Assembly (NCBI GenBank): GCA_963738185.1
Contig: CAVTVA010000003.1
Coordinates: 2,790,001-2,854,000, forward strand
Direction: 5' to 3'
Length of the DNA stretch: 64,000 bases
Source of the DNA: AP-15 sp963738185
GTDB taxonomy: Bacteria; Pseudomonadota; Alphaproteobacteria; ATCC43930; CGMCC-115725
In this document: positions 34,317-43,624 of the stretch, in pieces
How the letters are laid out: each line of letters begins with the position of its first letter
Position numbering within the stretch: the first letter of the stretch is position 1
The notes under the pieces: generated by a model
Told to the model about the DNA's origin: nothing
The model's input: only the letters and a program-made list of their open reading frames with translations
Databases searched by the model: none
Program-made: the position numbers and the translations under genes

Positions 34317-35448
34317 ATGAGCGTCCGGCCCTACCGTGACATCCAGCGCCGCGCCTGCCGCAAAATCCATGTCGGCAAGGTGCCGGTCGGCGGCGATGCG
34401 CCGATCACCGTGCAGTCGATGACCAACACGGTGACCAGCGATGTCAAGGCGACGGTCGAGCAGGTCCAGGCGCTCGAGCGCGCCGGCGCCGACATCGTAC
34501 GGGTGTCCTGTCCCGATCAGGAATCGGCATTGGCGCTGAAAGAGATCGTGCGCGAGGCGACGGTGCCGATCGTCGCCGACATCCATTTCCACTACAAGCG
34601 CGCGATCGAGGCGGCGCAGAGCGGGGCGGCCTGTCTGCGGATCAACCCCGGCAACATCGGCTCGGCCGAGCGGGTGCGCGAGGTGATCAAGGCGGCGAAA
34701 GACCACGGCTGCTCGATGCGGATCGGGGTCAACGCCGGCTCGCTGGAGCGCGACCTCCTCGAAAAATATGGCGAGCCCTGCCCCGAGGCCATGGTCGAAA
34801 GCGCGCTTGAACCACGCCAAGATCCTCGAGGACAACGATTTCTTCGAGTTCAAGATCTCGTGCAAGGCGTCCGACGTGTTTCTCGCCGTCGCCGCCTATC
34901 AGCAATTGGCCGAGGCCTGCGACTATCCGCTCCATCTCGGCATCACCGAGGCCGGCGGCCTGCGGAGCGGCACGGTCAAATCCGCGATCGGGCTTGGCAT
35001 GCTGCTGTGGTCGGGGATCGGCGACACGATCCGGGTGTCGTTGTCGGCCGACCCGGTCGAGGAGGTCAAGGCCGGGTTCGAGATGCTGAAATCACTGAAT
35101 TTGCGCCGCCGCGGGGTGACCGTGATCTCGTGCCCGTCCTGCGCCCGCCAGCAATTCGAGGTGATCAAGACCGTCGAGCGGCTCGAGGAACGGCTCGCGC
35201 ATATCACGACGCCCTTGACCGTGTCGGTGATCGGCTGCGTCGTCAACGGCCCGGGCGAGGCGCGCGAAACCGATATCGGCTTTACCGGCGGCGGCAACGG
35301 CACCCACCAAGTCTATATCAGCGGCCTGACCGACCACCGCCTGAAAAACACCGACATCGTCGATCACCTGGTCGAGCTGGTCGAAAAGAAGGCCGCCGAG
35401 ATCGAAGCGCAGAAGGCCGCCGAGCCGATCCTGGAGCCGGCCCAGTAA
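34317..35448 (+). CDS. ispG: 4-hydroxy-3-methylbut-2-enyl diphosphate synthase (one frameshift)
   Basis: IspG is the iron-sulfur enzyme of the non-mevalonate isoprenoid pathway that converts MEcPP to HMBPP. The N-terminus reads HVGKVPVGGDAPITVQSMTN, then VPIVADIHFHYKRAIEAAQS and LRINPGNIG. The C-terminal 4Fe-4S cysteines are in SCPSCARQQFEV and GCVVNGPGEA. The frame breaks near 34806: GCGCTTGAACCACGCC should be GCGCTGAACCACGCC, restoring ALNHAKILEDNDFFEFKISC. The corrected protein has about 376 residues. Because this enzyme is normally essential and single-copy, the extra T is most likely an error in the sequence. It is convergent with the aminotransferase gene, 21 bp apart. Confidence 0.93.
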
Positions 35449-35469
35449 CCGATCGGGCAGCCGTGGCGT

Positions 35470-36703
35470 TCAGGGCGCCGCCTCGGCGAGCCCGCGCTCG
35501 CCGCGGCGCACCTCGGCGAGATCGTTGCGGCCGGCGAGGAAGGTCTTGATGTTGCGGGTCGCCTGGCGCAGGCGCTGGCGGTTCTCGACTAGGGCGATGC
35601 GGACAAAGCCTTCGCCATGCTCGCCAAAGCCGACACCCGGCGACACCGCGACATTGGCGCGCTCGAGCAACAGCTTGGAAAAGGCGAGGCTGCCGATCGC
35701 GCGGAATTGCGGCGGGATCGGAGCCCAGGCAAACATCGTCGCTTCGGGCGGCGGCACCTCCCAGCCGGCCTGATGCAGGCCGTCGATGACCACATCGCGG
35801 CGCGCCTGATAGCGTTCGCGGGTCTCGGCGATGCACTCCTGCGGCCCGTTCAAGCGCCGCGGTCGCGGCCACCTGGATCGGCGTGAAGGCGCCGTAATCG
35901 AGGTAGGATTTGACCCGCGACAAGGCCGCGATCAGCCGCTGGTTCCCGACCGCGAAGCCGATCCGCCAGCCGGCCATCGAGTAGGTCTTGCTGAGCGAGC
36001 TAAATTCGACCGCGATGTCGCGCGCGCCCGGCACTTCGAGGATTGAGGGCGGCGGCTTGCCGTCGAAATAGATTTCGGCATAGGCGAGATCGGACAATAC
36101 GACAATGTCGTGGCGCCGGCAGAACGCGACGATCTCGCCGTAGAAATCGAGATCGACGGTTTGCGCGGTCGGGTTGGCCGGAAAATTCAGCACGATCGCC
36201 AACGGCGCCGGAATGCTGTGCCGCACCGCCTTTTTCAATTCGGCCAAAAAGTCGAACTCCGGGCCGACCGGCACATGGCGCACCGAGGCGCCGGCCATGA
36301 TGAAGCCGAACGCATGGATCGGGTAGCACGGGTTCGGCACCAGCACGATGTCGCCGGGTGCGGTGATCGCCTGCGCCAGATTGGCAAGCCCCTCTTTCGA
36401 GCCCAAGGTCACGATGATCTCGCGTTCGGGGTCGAGCTCGACATTGAAGCGTCGCGCGTAATAGCCGGCGCAGGCGCGGCGCAACCCGGCGATGCCGCGC
36501 GACACCGAATAGCCGTGGGTCCGCGGGTTCTGCACCGCCTCGATCAGCTTGGCGACGATGTGCGGCGGGGTCGGGCCGTCCGGGTTGCCCATGCCGAGAT
36601 CGATGACGTCTCGCCCGGCGGCGCGCGCCTCGGCCTTCAGCGCATTGACCTCGCTGAAGACGTACGGAGGCAGACGCTTGATGCGGTAAAAATCCTCGGT
36701 CAT
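35470..36703 (-). CDS. Class I/II aminotransferase, AlaC/LL-diaminopimelate type (one frameshift)
   Basis: This PLP enzyme of about 410 residues is close to glutamate-pyruvate (AlaC) and LL-diaminopimelate aminotransferases. It has RLPPYVFSEVNALKAEARAA, VIDLGMGNPDGPTPPHIV, the cofactor contacts NFPANPTAQ and LSDLAYAEIYFDG, the PLP lysine in SLSKTYSMAGWRIGFAVGN and the C-terminal arginine in GFVRIALVEN. The frame breaks near 35852: on the coding strand GCGCTTGAACGGG should read GCGCTGAACGGG, giving AALNGPQECIAETRERYQ. This is the same nine-base context, with the same inserted T, as the ispG break. The start at 36703 is the Met of MTEDFYRIKRLPPYVF. Confidence 0.9.
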
Positions 36704-36783
36704 GGCGGCCCGGCGGCTGTGAACACCGCCTTTTAGCTGCCCGCCGCGGGTTTGGCGAGCGCGATAGCGCCGATGTCCGCGAT

Positions 36784-38031
36784 TTATGCCTCGGGCCGCG
36801 CTTCCGGGCGCAAGAGCTCGGGCAAATGCCACGAAACTGTGCGCCGGCCGCGCTTGTAGACGGCGAGCGGCTGGCGAATCTCGGCGATCGCCTGCTCGGG
36901 GGTTGCGGCATCGATGATCACGATGTCGGCCGGGTTGCCGGCGGCGAGCCCGTAATCCTTGAGGTTCAGCAATCGGGCCGAACGCTCGGTCACCATCAGA
37001 AAGATGTCCCGCAACTGCTCGGCGCGGGCGATCTGCAGCAAATTGGCGTGCAGGTTCGCCATGCGCAGCAGAGAGCAATCGCCGTAAGGGGTGGCCGGGT
37101 TCAGCACGTTGTTGGTCGACAGCGAGCAATTGACCCCGTGCTCGACGAGGAAATTGGCATCGGCGACGCCGCGGCGGATATCGTGATCGCGGTCGCGCCC
37201 CATCAGATAAAGATCGGTCAGCGGCAGCACCGTGACAGCAATGCCGGCATCAGCCATGCGACGGGCCAGCTGCGCCAGCTCTTGCGGCGGCAGGGCCGCG
37301 AGCTTGGCCATGTGGCCGACCGTGACCCGGCCGCCGCGCCGGTATTGCCGGGTCAGCTCGCAGACCAGCGGGATATCGAGCGGCTCGGGCCCGTCGCCGA
37401 CATCGAGATGGATGTCGATCTCGGCGTCGAACTCGCGCGCCAGCTCGAAAATCCGCCGGATCTGCCCGGCGTGGTCCGGGTCGTAGCGCGGCGCGCCGCC
37501 GATCGCCCTGGCCCCGCGCTTCAGCCCTTCGACAAGCAGCTCGTCGGTGCCCGGGTAATTGGTCAGCCCGTCCTGGGCGAAGACGCAAATCTCGACATCG
37601 ATCGCCCAGCGGTAATCGGCGGCGACCGACTGCACGCCTTCAAACCCGCGCATGCCGATCGCCGGATCGAGCTCGACCTGGGTGCGCATGCGCGTCGCGC
37701 CGTTCAGGATGCACTCTTCGAGCGTGCGCGCCGCGCGCCGCCGCACATCCTCGACCGTCAGCTCGTGCTTGATCGCCTTGACCTGAGCCATCGGCGCGAT
37801 GCGGCGGCCCGCTTCGGGCGGGAGGCGGTCGATCAGCCGCGACTTGTCGAGATGGATATGGGTCTCAACGAGCCCGCCGCAGGCGAGCCGCCCCTGCGCG
37901 TCGTAGCTCTCGCCCGCCTCGCCGAGCCCGTGGCCGATCGCGGCAATCCGGCCATCGGCAACGCCGATATCGACCGGCTTCGAACCGGCCGGGCGACCGA
38001 CCGGCCGCGCGTTGCGGATGATCAGGTCCAT
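36784..38031 (-). CDS. Amidohydrolase, cytosine deaminase/AtzC-like
   Basis: This 415-residue metal-dependent deaminase or hydrolase of the cytosine-deaminase branch releases amines from N-heterocycles in characterised relatives; the substrate here is unknown. The metal site is VETHIHLDKSRLIDRLPP (about residue 55); other features are EIDIHLDVGDGPEPLDIP, VTVGHMAKLAALPPQEL with the metal His, and the late aspartate region CSLSTNNVLNPATPYGD, where the usual S-D is S-T-N. LNLKDYGLAAGNPADIVII closes the barrel. It lies in a four-gene reverse-strand run with an SDR and an aldo/keto reductase (39889 to 36784), which looks like a catabolic operon. Confidence 0.85.
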   Translation of the reverse strand: MDLIIRNARPVGRPAGSKPVDIGVADGRIAAIGHGLGEAGESYDAQGRLACGGLVETHIHLDKSRLIDRLPPEAGRRIAPMAQVKAIKHELTVEDVRRRAARTLEECILNGATRMRTQVELDPAIGMRGFEGVQSVAADYRWAIDVEICVFAQDGLTNYPGTDELLVEGLKRGARAIGGAPRYDPDHAGQIRRIFELAREFDAEIDIHLDVGDGPEPLDIPLVCELTRQYRRGGRVTVGHMAKLAALPPQELAQLARRMADAGIAVTVLPLTDLYLMGRDRDHDIRRGVADANFLVEHGVNCSLSTNNVLNPATPYGDCSLLRMANLHANLLQIARAEQLRDIFLMVTERSARLLNLKDYGLAAGNPADIVIIDAATPEQAIAEIRQPLAVYKRGRRTVSWHLPELLRPEARPEA

Positions 38032-38049
38032 CGGGCCGGCCGCACCCGA

Positions 38050-38832
38050 TCAGACGACCGGCGAGCGGCCGCCATCGACGTTGATGGCGCAGCCGGTTAC
38101 GTAGGAGGCGGCGTCGGAGGCGAGAAAGGTCGCAACATTGGCGAATTCCTCGGCCCGGCCCATGCGGCCCATCGGCACCGCCCGCCCGGCCTGGGCGATC
38201 ATCTCATCGAGAGAAATGTTCGCGCCTTCGCGCTGATGGCGGCGGACGATCTGGTCGCTGACGATGACCCCGACATGGAGCGAATTGACCAGCACGTTGT
38301 GCGGCGCGCCCTCGTTCGATAATGCCTTGGTGAACGCCATCTGCGCGGCGCGGCTGACAGAAGTGGGCGCGCTGTCAGCGCCGGGCGCCTTGGCCCCGAT
38401 ATTGAGGACGCTGATGATGCGGCCCCATTTGCGTTGCTTCATCTGTGGGAAGACGAGACGGCAAAACCGGACCTGCGCGAACAATTTGAGGTCGAGATCG
38501 GCCTGCCACATCTCGTCGGTGATGGTCTCCGACGGGCCGCGCGTCGATTGCCCGGCATTGTTGACATAGATGTCGATCTTGCCGAACTCCGACATGATTT
38601 GGTCATAGGCGGCCTTGATCGGCGCCATTTTCGACACATCGCAGCTGATCGCCGCGACCTTGCCCTTGGCGCCGCGCTCGATCTGGCCTCTGGCGTCGGC
38701 GAGGGTGGCCTGGTCGCGCGCCAGGATCGCCACATCCGCACCCGAGGCGGCGAATTCCTTGGCAATCGCCAGCCCCAGCCCCTTGCTGCCGCCGGTGATT
38801 ACCGCACTTCTTCCGTTCAGTCGGACGTCCAT
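38050..38832 (-). CDS. Short-chain dehydrogenase/reductase with altered active site
   Basis: This is a classical-SDR-sized protein of 260 residues. The cofactor motif GGSKGLGLAIA, ISCDVSKM and YVNNAGQST are normal, and the C-terminus (ASYVTGCAINVDGG) is typical. The catalytic centre is not: where SDRs have Tyr-X3-Lys, this protein reads PTSVSRAAQMAFTKAL, with Thr and Arg in those positions. Some proteobacterial SDRs share this PTSVSRAA pattern, so it may be a subfamily with a different mechanism, or a non-catalytic member, rather than a damaged gene. AAGGAGC lies before the Met at 38832. It follows the aldo/keto reductase gene and precedes the deaminase-like gene by 18 bp. Confidence 0.87.
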   Translation of the reverse strand: MDVRLNGRSAVITGGSKGLGLAIAKEFAASGADVAILARDQATLADARGQIERGAKGKVAAISCDVSKMAPIKAAYDQIMSEFGKIDIYVNNAGQSTRGPSETITDEMWQADLDLKLFAQVRFCRLVFPQMKQRKWGRIISVLNIGAKAPGADSAPTSVSRAAQMAFTKALSNEGAPHNVLVNSLHVGVIVSDQIVRRHQREGANISLDEMIAQAGRAVPMGRMGRAEEFANVATFLASDAASYVTGCAINVDGGRSPVV

Positions 38833-38908
38833 CTCTAAGCTCCTTCCCCTCTGTTTGTGTAAGTACCTCGTCGCGTTCGCGCAAATGACGAAATGAGGCC
38901 GGGTGTGT

Positions 38909-39889
38909 TCACCCAATCGTGAGCATGTCGATCGCCTGCATATCTTCCGGCGTCAAGGCCCAGGCCGCGGCGGCGCGCGCATTCTGCTCGACCTGCTCCT
39001 GCGTCGTGGCGCCGGCGATGACGCTGGCCACCGCCGGCCGGCGCAGCAGCCAGCCAAAAGCAAGCTCAAGGAGGGTATGGCCGCGCTCGGCGGCAAAGCC
39101 TTCGAGGCGCTCGATCGTCGCCCAGCTCTGATCGCTTGGATAGCGCCCGGCCGCGCGCGGCGTCCGGCCTAGGCGCGAGCCCGGCGGCGGCGGCGAACCC
39201 CGCCGATATTTGCCGGTCAAGAGCCCGTCGGCCAGCGGCCGGAACGGAATCAGCCCCAATCCATAGGATTCAAGGACGGGCATCATCTCGCGGTCGAGCC
39301 CGCGCGACAGCAGGCTGTACTCCTCCTGGCACGAGACAAAGTGGTGCAGCCCGTAATGCTTTGCCGCCCACTGCGCCTCGACCACCTGCCAGGCCGGCAA
39401 GGTCGACGAGCCGATGTAGCGCACCTTGCCCTGGCGCACGAGGTCGTCGAGCGCGCGCAGGGTCTCCTCGATCGGGGTCAACGGGTCGGGCTGGTGCTGC
39501 TGGTAGAGGTCGATCCAATCGGTCTTGAGCCGGGTCAGGCTGGCTTCGACCTCGGCCATGATATAACGGCGCGAGGCGCCCTCGAAGCGGCCCGAATTGT
39601 CCATCGGCCGAGCGAATTTGGTCGCCAGCACGATGTGCTTGCGGCGGGCCCCCAGGATCTGCCCGAGATACGCCTCGGAGCTGCCGCGCGGGTCGCCGTA
39701 GGTATCGGATTCGTCGAACAAAGTGATGCCAAGGTCGAGCGCCTTGTGCACGACCTCTCGGGTCGCGGCGAAATCGACGCGTCCGCCAAAATTGTTGCAG
39801 CCGAGCCCGACCGCCGACACCCGCAGCCCCGAAGCCCCCAGATTTCGCTCTTCCACCAAACCGACCCCATCCGCCCCGCGCGGCGCCAA
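38909..39889 (-). CDS. Aldo/keto reductase
   Basis: This is a NADPH-dependent carbonyl reductase of about 320 residues. The family opening is RNLGASGLRVSAVGLGCNNF (from about residue 14); the catalytic tetrad is visible as Asp in TLFDESDTYGD, Tyr in the same segment, Lys in VLATKFARP, and His in LYQQHQPD. C-terminal cofactor residues lie in SVIAGATTQEQVEQN. The Met at 39889 gives about 12 non-conserved residues; a GTG nearer the conserved start is possible. It is the first gene of the reverse-strand run with the SDR and the deaminase-like gene. Confidence 0.9.
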   Translation of the reverse strand: MAPRGADGVGLVEERNLGASGLRVSAVGLGCNNFGGRVDFAATREVVHKALDLGITLFDESDTYGDPRGSSEAYLGQILGARRKHIVLATKFARPMDNSGRFEGASRRYIMAEVEASLTRLKTDWIDLYQQHQPDPLTPIEETLRALDDLVRQGKVRYIGSSTLPAWQVVEAQWAAKHYGLHHFVSCQEEYSLLSRGLDREMMPVLESYGLGLIPFRPLADGLLTGKYRRGSPPPPGSRLGRTPRAAGRYPSDQSWATIERLEGFAAERGHTLLELAFGWLLRRPAVASVIAGATTQEQVEQNARAAAAWALTPEDMQAIDMLTIG

Positions 39890-40123
39890 TATAGGGCTTT
39901 ACCTCGGAGCCTGTGAACCTTTGCATTTCTCGGCTTGGATGCTTGAGCGTGTGGGGTTTTTATGACGCCCTGTCGGCGAGCAGGTTCGGCGGTGGGGGCG
40001 AGCCCGCGCGCATTGCCCGGGAGCGCGCGGAGCGGGTCACGGCGGCGCCTCACGCGATTGCCCGTGGGCTGAAGGCCTACGCTTGCCGGCGCCGATAAGC
40101 CGCGCGAGCGGCGATTTTTCGTC

Positions 40124-40170
40124 CGCCCGCTTGCGGAGAGGGCTGGGGTGTGGGGCTCCCCGTAAAGGCG
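40124..40170. repeat. REP-like GC-rich repeat
   Basis: CGCCCGCTTGCGGAGAGGGC followed by TGGGGTGTGGGGCTCCCC is a degenerate copy of the C-rich/G-rich intergenic repeat type also seen near 1849 and 6283. It sits between the aldo/keto reductase and the class III aminotransferase, just downstream of the latter's stop. The rest of the gap from 39890 to 40180 shows no gene. Confidence 0.45.
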
Positions 40171-40180
40171 CTCTCCCAGC

Positions 40181-41530
40181 CTATCGCGTGGCGGCGATGA
40201 TCGCCTCGCGCAGGATTTCGGGGATCTGGTCGAGCGTGTCGGAGGGCGTCATCAGCGGCGGCGCCACGCAGATCGTGTCGCCGATCGCCGGGTCGGCGCT
40301 GCCCACCCGCAGCCGCGGCAACAGGCCGCGGGCCATTGCCTCACGGGTAATCTTCGGCCCAAGCCCCAAGGCCGGCGCCTTACTGCCGTGGTCGGTCACC
40401 AGCTCGACCCCGCACATCATGCCGAGGCCGCGCACATCGCCGACCGCCGGCAGGTCGCGCAGCCCTTCGAGGTTCGCCAAGAGGCGCTTGCCCATGACCG
40501 CGGCGCGCTCGACCAGCCCCTCCTCCTCGATGATCGCGACATTGCGCAAGCCGACGGCGCAGCACACCGGGTGGCCGGAATAGGTCGCGGCGTGCATGAA
40601 TTTGCGGTCGGCGGGCGCGCTCTCGATCGCCTCGTGCACGTGCTTCGAGGCGATGACCCCGCCCAACGGCAGATACCCGCTGGTGACGCCCTTGGCAAAC
40701 GAGACGAGGTCAGGCTCGACGCCCCAATGGCCGAGCGCGAACCAGCGCCCGGTGCGGCCAAAGCCGGTGATGACCTCGTCGGCGATAAGCAGCACATTGT
40801 GGCGGTCGCAGATTTCGCGCAATGCCGGGAAATAGGAGGGCGGCGGCACAATGACCCCGCCGGCGCCCATGACCGGCTCGGCGATGACCGCGGCGACGGT
40901 GTCGGCGCCCTCGGCCAGGATCGCCTGCTCGACCGCCTCAGCCGCCCCAATGCCGGCCTCGGCATTGCCCTGCCAGCGATACGCGTAGGGCGGCGGCACC
41001 TGGATGAAGCCCGGGATCAGCGGCCCGAACATCTTGTGGTAGGCGGCCATGCCGGTGGCGCTCATCGCCGCCATCGTCACCCCGTGATAGGAATGGATGC
41101 GCGAAATGATCTTGGTTTTGGCCGGCCGGTCTTTGACCTTCCAGTAATAACGCGCGAATTTGAACGCGCTTTCATTGGATTCGGCCCCGGCGGTGGTGAA
41201 ATAGACTGCGGCCGAATTGGGGTAGGCGTGGCCGACGATCTTTTCGGCGAGCCGCACCGCCGGCTCGTTGGTGGCGCCGATATAGGCCGAGGCAAAGGCG
41301 ATGCGGCGCATCTGCGCCGCTGCGGCGTCGGCGAGCTCACCCCTGCCGTGGCCGATATTGACGTTCCACAACCCCGACAAGCTGTCGATGTAACCGCGCC
41401 CGTCGGCGTCGTACAGCATTGCGCCCTTGCCCTCGACCACGACGAGCGGCTCCAGGTGATCGTCCGGGTGGTGCAATGGGTGAACCAGAAAGCGCCGGTC
41501 GCTGTCGATCAGCTGGGTGGTGCCGTCCAT
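40181..41530 (-). CDS. Class III aminotransferase (omega-amino acid/taurine-pyruvate type)
   Basis: This PLP-dependent transaminase of 449 residues acts on the terminal amine of compounds such as beta-alanine, taurine or diamines, usually with pyruvate as acceptor. Features are LYDADGRGYIDSLSGLWNVN, FTTAGAESNESAFKFARYYW, RIHSYHGVTMAAMS, the cofactor aspartate in LLIADEVITGFGRTG, the PLP lysine in SFAKGVTSGYLPLGG and HAATYSGHPVCCAVG. The Met at 41530 follows GGAGCAGG by a few bases. No close co-directional partner was seen. Confidence 0.92.
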   Translation of the reverse strand: MDGTTQLIDSDRRFLVHPLHHPDDHLEPLVVVEGKGAMLYDADGRGYIDSLSGLWNVNIGHGRGELADAAAAQMRRIAFASAYIGATNEPAVRLAEKIVGHAYPNSAAVYFTTAGAESNESAFKFARYYWKVKDRPAKTKIISRIHSYHGVTMAAMSATGMAAYHKMFGPLIPGFIQVPPPYAYRWQGNAEAGIGAAEAVEQAILAEGADTVAAVIAEPVMGAGGVIVPPPSYFPALREICDRHNVLLIADEVITGFGRTGRWFALGHWGVEPDLVSFAKGVTSGYLPLGGVIASKHVHEAIESAPADRKFMHAATYSGHPVCCAVGLRNVAIIEEEGLVERAAVMGKRLLANLEGLRDLPAVGDVRGLGMMCGVELVTDHGSKAPALGLGPKITREAMARGLLPRLRVGSADPAIGDTICVAPPLMTPSDTLDQIPEILREAIIAATR

Positions 41531-41738
41531 ATCCTGCTCCTCAAACGCGTGCCCCGTGGCAGCCACCCTTACCGCGCCGGCCCTGCCGCGGCAACCCGCG
41601 CCCTTCGTCGTCGCCCAGCGGGCGCGGCTCATTTCCGATTTAGGCTTGCTTAACGAGCCTCCCGTGCGCCAGCATATCGCGGTTTTCCGAACGAGCCGGT
41701 CGGGCCTGCAGGCGACCGCCAAAAGGTCAGGAGGAGAC

Positions 41739-41966
41739 GTGACCAGACCCCGCGCTGCCGATGATTTTGCGACGATCCACGCTCGTTTGGCCGAGTTGCG
41801 CCGGGAGCGCGACCAGGCGGCGAAACAGGGTTCCGCTGGCGATGCCGGCCCCGGCCGAGAAGACCGCAGGCTGCTCGGCACCGCCGAAGCTCGCCAGCGA
41901 CCGGAACGCAATGGCTGGCTGACGGTTTCGGCCGGCCGCCGCAATGGACCGGGGCGACCGCGCTAG
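41739..41966 (+). CDS. Small basic protein, unknown function
   Basis: This 75-residue protein starts with GTG at 41739, four bases after a perfect AGGAGG, so it is probably translated. The first half, DDFATIHARLAELRRERDQA, is a likely short helix of a type seen in hypothetical proteins of alphaproteobacteria. The second half is rich in Arg and Gly. No function can be assigned. Confidence 0.5.
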   Translation: MTRPRAADDFATIHARLAELRRERDQAAKQGSAGDAGPGREDRRLLGTAEARQRPERNGWLTVSAGRRNGPGRPR

Positions 41967-42036
41967 CGCCACAAACCTGACATAGGCACCTGGGCGCCCG
42001 CCTTCACTGCGGGTGCGCCAAAATCGCGGCGCTCCC

Positions 42037-43530
42037 TCAGCGATTGGGCAGATCCAGCGGATAGATCGGGCGGCGAACCTTGGTGAAGTCGAGCTGCCCG
42101 TAATCGGAGGTGCATACGCCGACCCCGGCGCAATCGACGACGGCGCTCGCCAGCTTGCCCAGCCCGGCGCGCCAATGAATGCGGCTTTTGAGCATGACGT
42201 AGCGCTTTTGCGTCGGGTCGATGCCAAGGCTTAAGAGGCAGTTGAGATCGGATGGCTCGACATGGCGCGAGATCAGCACGATCTCGACGGCCCCGGTATC
42301 GAGCACGACCGACGGTCCCATATCCATCTCGACCCCGCGCCCCATCGGCCCGCGGTTTTTGTAGCGGCCATTCGAGATTGTCTTGACCCGCCCGGTCACG
42401 GTCAGAGGCGGGCTCGGCGCCGGGATCGCCGGCATCGCGATCTTGCCGCCGATCGACAGGCTCACCTCGGCGCCAATGCCGGCAGCGATCGCCTGCTGAA
42501 CCGCCGCCGGGTCGTAGATCGCAAAGGCGGCGACGTCGTCGAGCCCCTGGCGCAGGATCTCGGCCAAGACGACGGTCGTGTCCATGGTCCCGCCCGAGGC
42601 GCAATTATCGTAGTGGTCGAGCAATACGATCGGCCCATCCCCCGGCTGGCGCGGCGGCATCGCCTTGGCGCGGGCAACCGAGCTTCGCAACGGCTCGATC
42701 CGGTAGACGAACGCCTCGCGCTCGACCCAGGCGCGGTCGAGAAGCTCGTCGCGCAGCCGCTCGGCGAGGCCGCGATCGCCGTCGGTGACCACCACCGCCG
42801 ACAGCCCGGCATTCGCAATGTCGGCATGCGGGAAGCCGGTGAACAGGCTCGCAGCCAAGGCGCCCTCGCTCATCATCGTCGCGCAGCGATGCTGCAATTC
42901 CTTGTTCGGATGATCGTCGGTGCCCTGGCGCATCACATGCGGCAGCATCGGCACGTTGCCCCAGGCCATCACCGGACGCACCTCGCCCCTGATCGTGCGC
43001 AGCAATATCTCGCCGGCGAGCTTCGCGGTCTCATAGGTGTCGATATGCGGATAGGTGCGGTAGCCGGTGACGACCGCCGCGTTGGCGATGATCTCGTCAT
43101 AGAGGTTGGCGTGCATGTCGAGCGCGACCGCGATCGGGGTCGTCGGATCGATCGCGCGCAGCCGTTTGAGGAGCTGCCCCTCGCCATCCTCCAGGCTCTC
43201 GGTCACCATCGCGCCGTGCAGATCGAGCATGATGCCGTCGAACCCGCCCTTCGCGACAGCCGCGCAGATCGTGTCGGTGATCTCGGCATAGGCGGCGTCC
43301 TCGACCGGACTGCTCGGCGGCGCCCCGGCGGCGATCGGCAGCACGATCTCGGCGCCTTCGCGTTCCGCGAGATCGAGATAGGCGCCGAGCCCGCTGCCGG
43401 TGCCGCGATAGGCGCGGATCGCCGCTTCGCCATAAAGCGGCCCCGGGCCGTGGCCAAAGCGCGCGAGCGGCGTCGGCACCGGCGAAAACGTGTTGGTCTC
43501 GTGCTTCATCATCGCGATCAACAGGCGCAT
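42037..43530 (-). CDS. M81 family metallopeptidase (MlrC-like)
   Basis: This is a 497-residue zinc enzyme related to MlrC, which opens linearised microcystin; in most bacteria the family's substrate is unknown but peptide- or amide-like. The N-terminus MRLLIAMMKHETNTFSPVPT has the metal-binding HETNTF; further ligands are in IMLDLHGAMVTE and VALDMHANLYDE. The C-terminal MlrC domain includes LLDHYDNCASGGTMDTTVVL and VLISRHVEPSDLN. GGAGG lies ten bases upstream of the Met at 43530. It is divergent from the toxin-antitoxin pair at 43625. Confidence 0.9.
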   Translation of the reverse strand: MRLLIAMMKHETNTFSPVPTPLARFGHGPGPLYGEAAIRAYRGTGSGLGAYLDLAEREGAEIVLPIAAGAPPSSPVEDAAYAEITDTICAAVAKGGFDGIMLDLHGAMVTESLEDGEGQLLKRLRAIDPTTPIAVALDMHANLYDEIIANAAVVTGYRTYPHIDTYETAKLAGEILLRTIRGEVRPVMAWGNVPMLPHVMRQGTDDHPNKELQHRCATMMSEGALAASLFTGFPHADIANAGLSAVVVTDGDRGLAERLRDELLDRAWVEREAFVYRIEPLRSSVARAKAMPPRQPGDGPIVLLDHYDNCASGGTMDTTVVLAEILRQGLDDVAAFAIYDPAAVQQAIAAGIGAEVSLSIGGKIAMPAIPAPSPPLTVTGRVKTISNGRYKNRGPMGRGVEMDMGPSVVLDTGAVEIVLISRHVEPSDLNCLLSLGIDPTQKRYVMLKSRIHWRAGLGKLASAVVDCAGVGVCTSDYGQLDFTKVRRPIYPLDLPNR

Positions 43531-43584
43531 GTCGGGACCTCCAAAGTTGCGGCGGTTATGCCCGTTCTGGACGCAAGCGGCAAC

Positions 43585-43602
43585 GATAGCTATATTGATA
43601 GC
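43585..43602. promoter_or_regulatory. Probable operator/promoter of the Phd-VapC pair
   Basis: GATAGC occurs at 43585-43590 and again at 43597-43602, and GCTAT (43589-43593) pairs with ATAGC (43598-43602) as an inverted repeat. The AT-rich TATATTGATA in between looks like a -10 region. It lies 23 bp before the antitoxin start, the usual place for autorepression by a Phd-type antitoxin. Confidence 0.45.
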
Positions 43603-43624
43603 CGCATAACTGGAGATCGCCTAC

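Noticed and set aside
36826..38322. Plus-strand open frame of 498 codons
   Set aside because: It lies antisense to the deaminase-like gene and the SDR, both of which have clear motifs. Its composition is typical of a GC-rich shadow frame.
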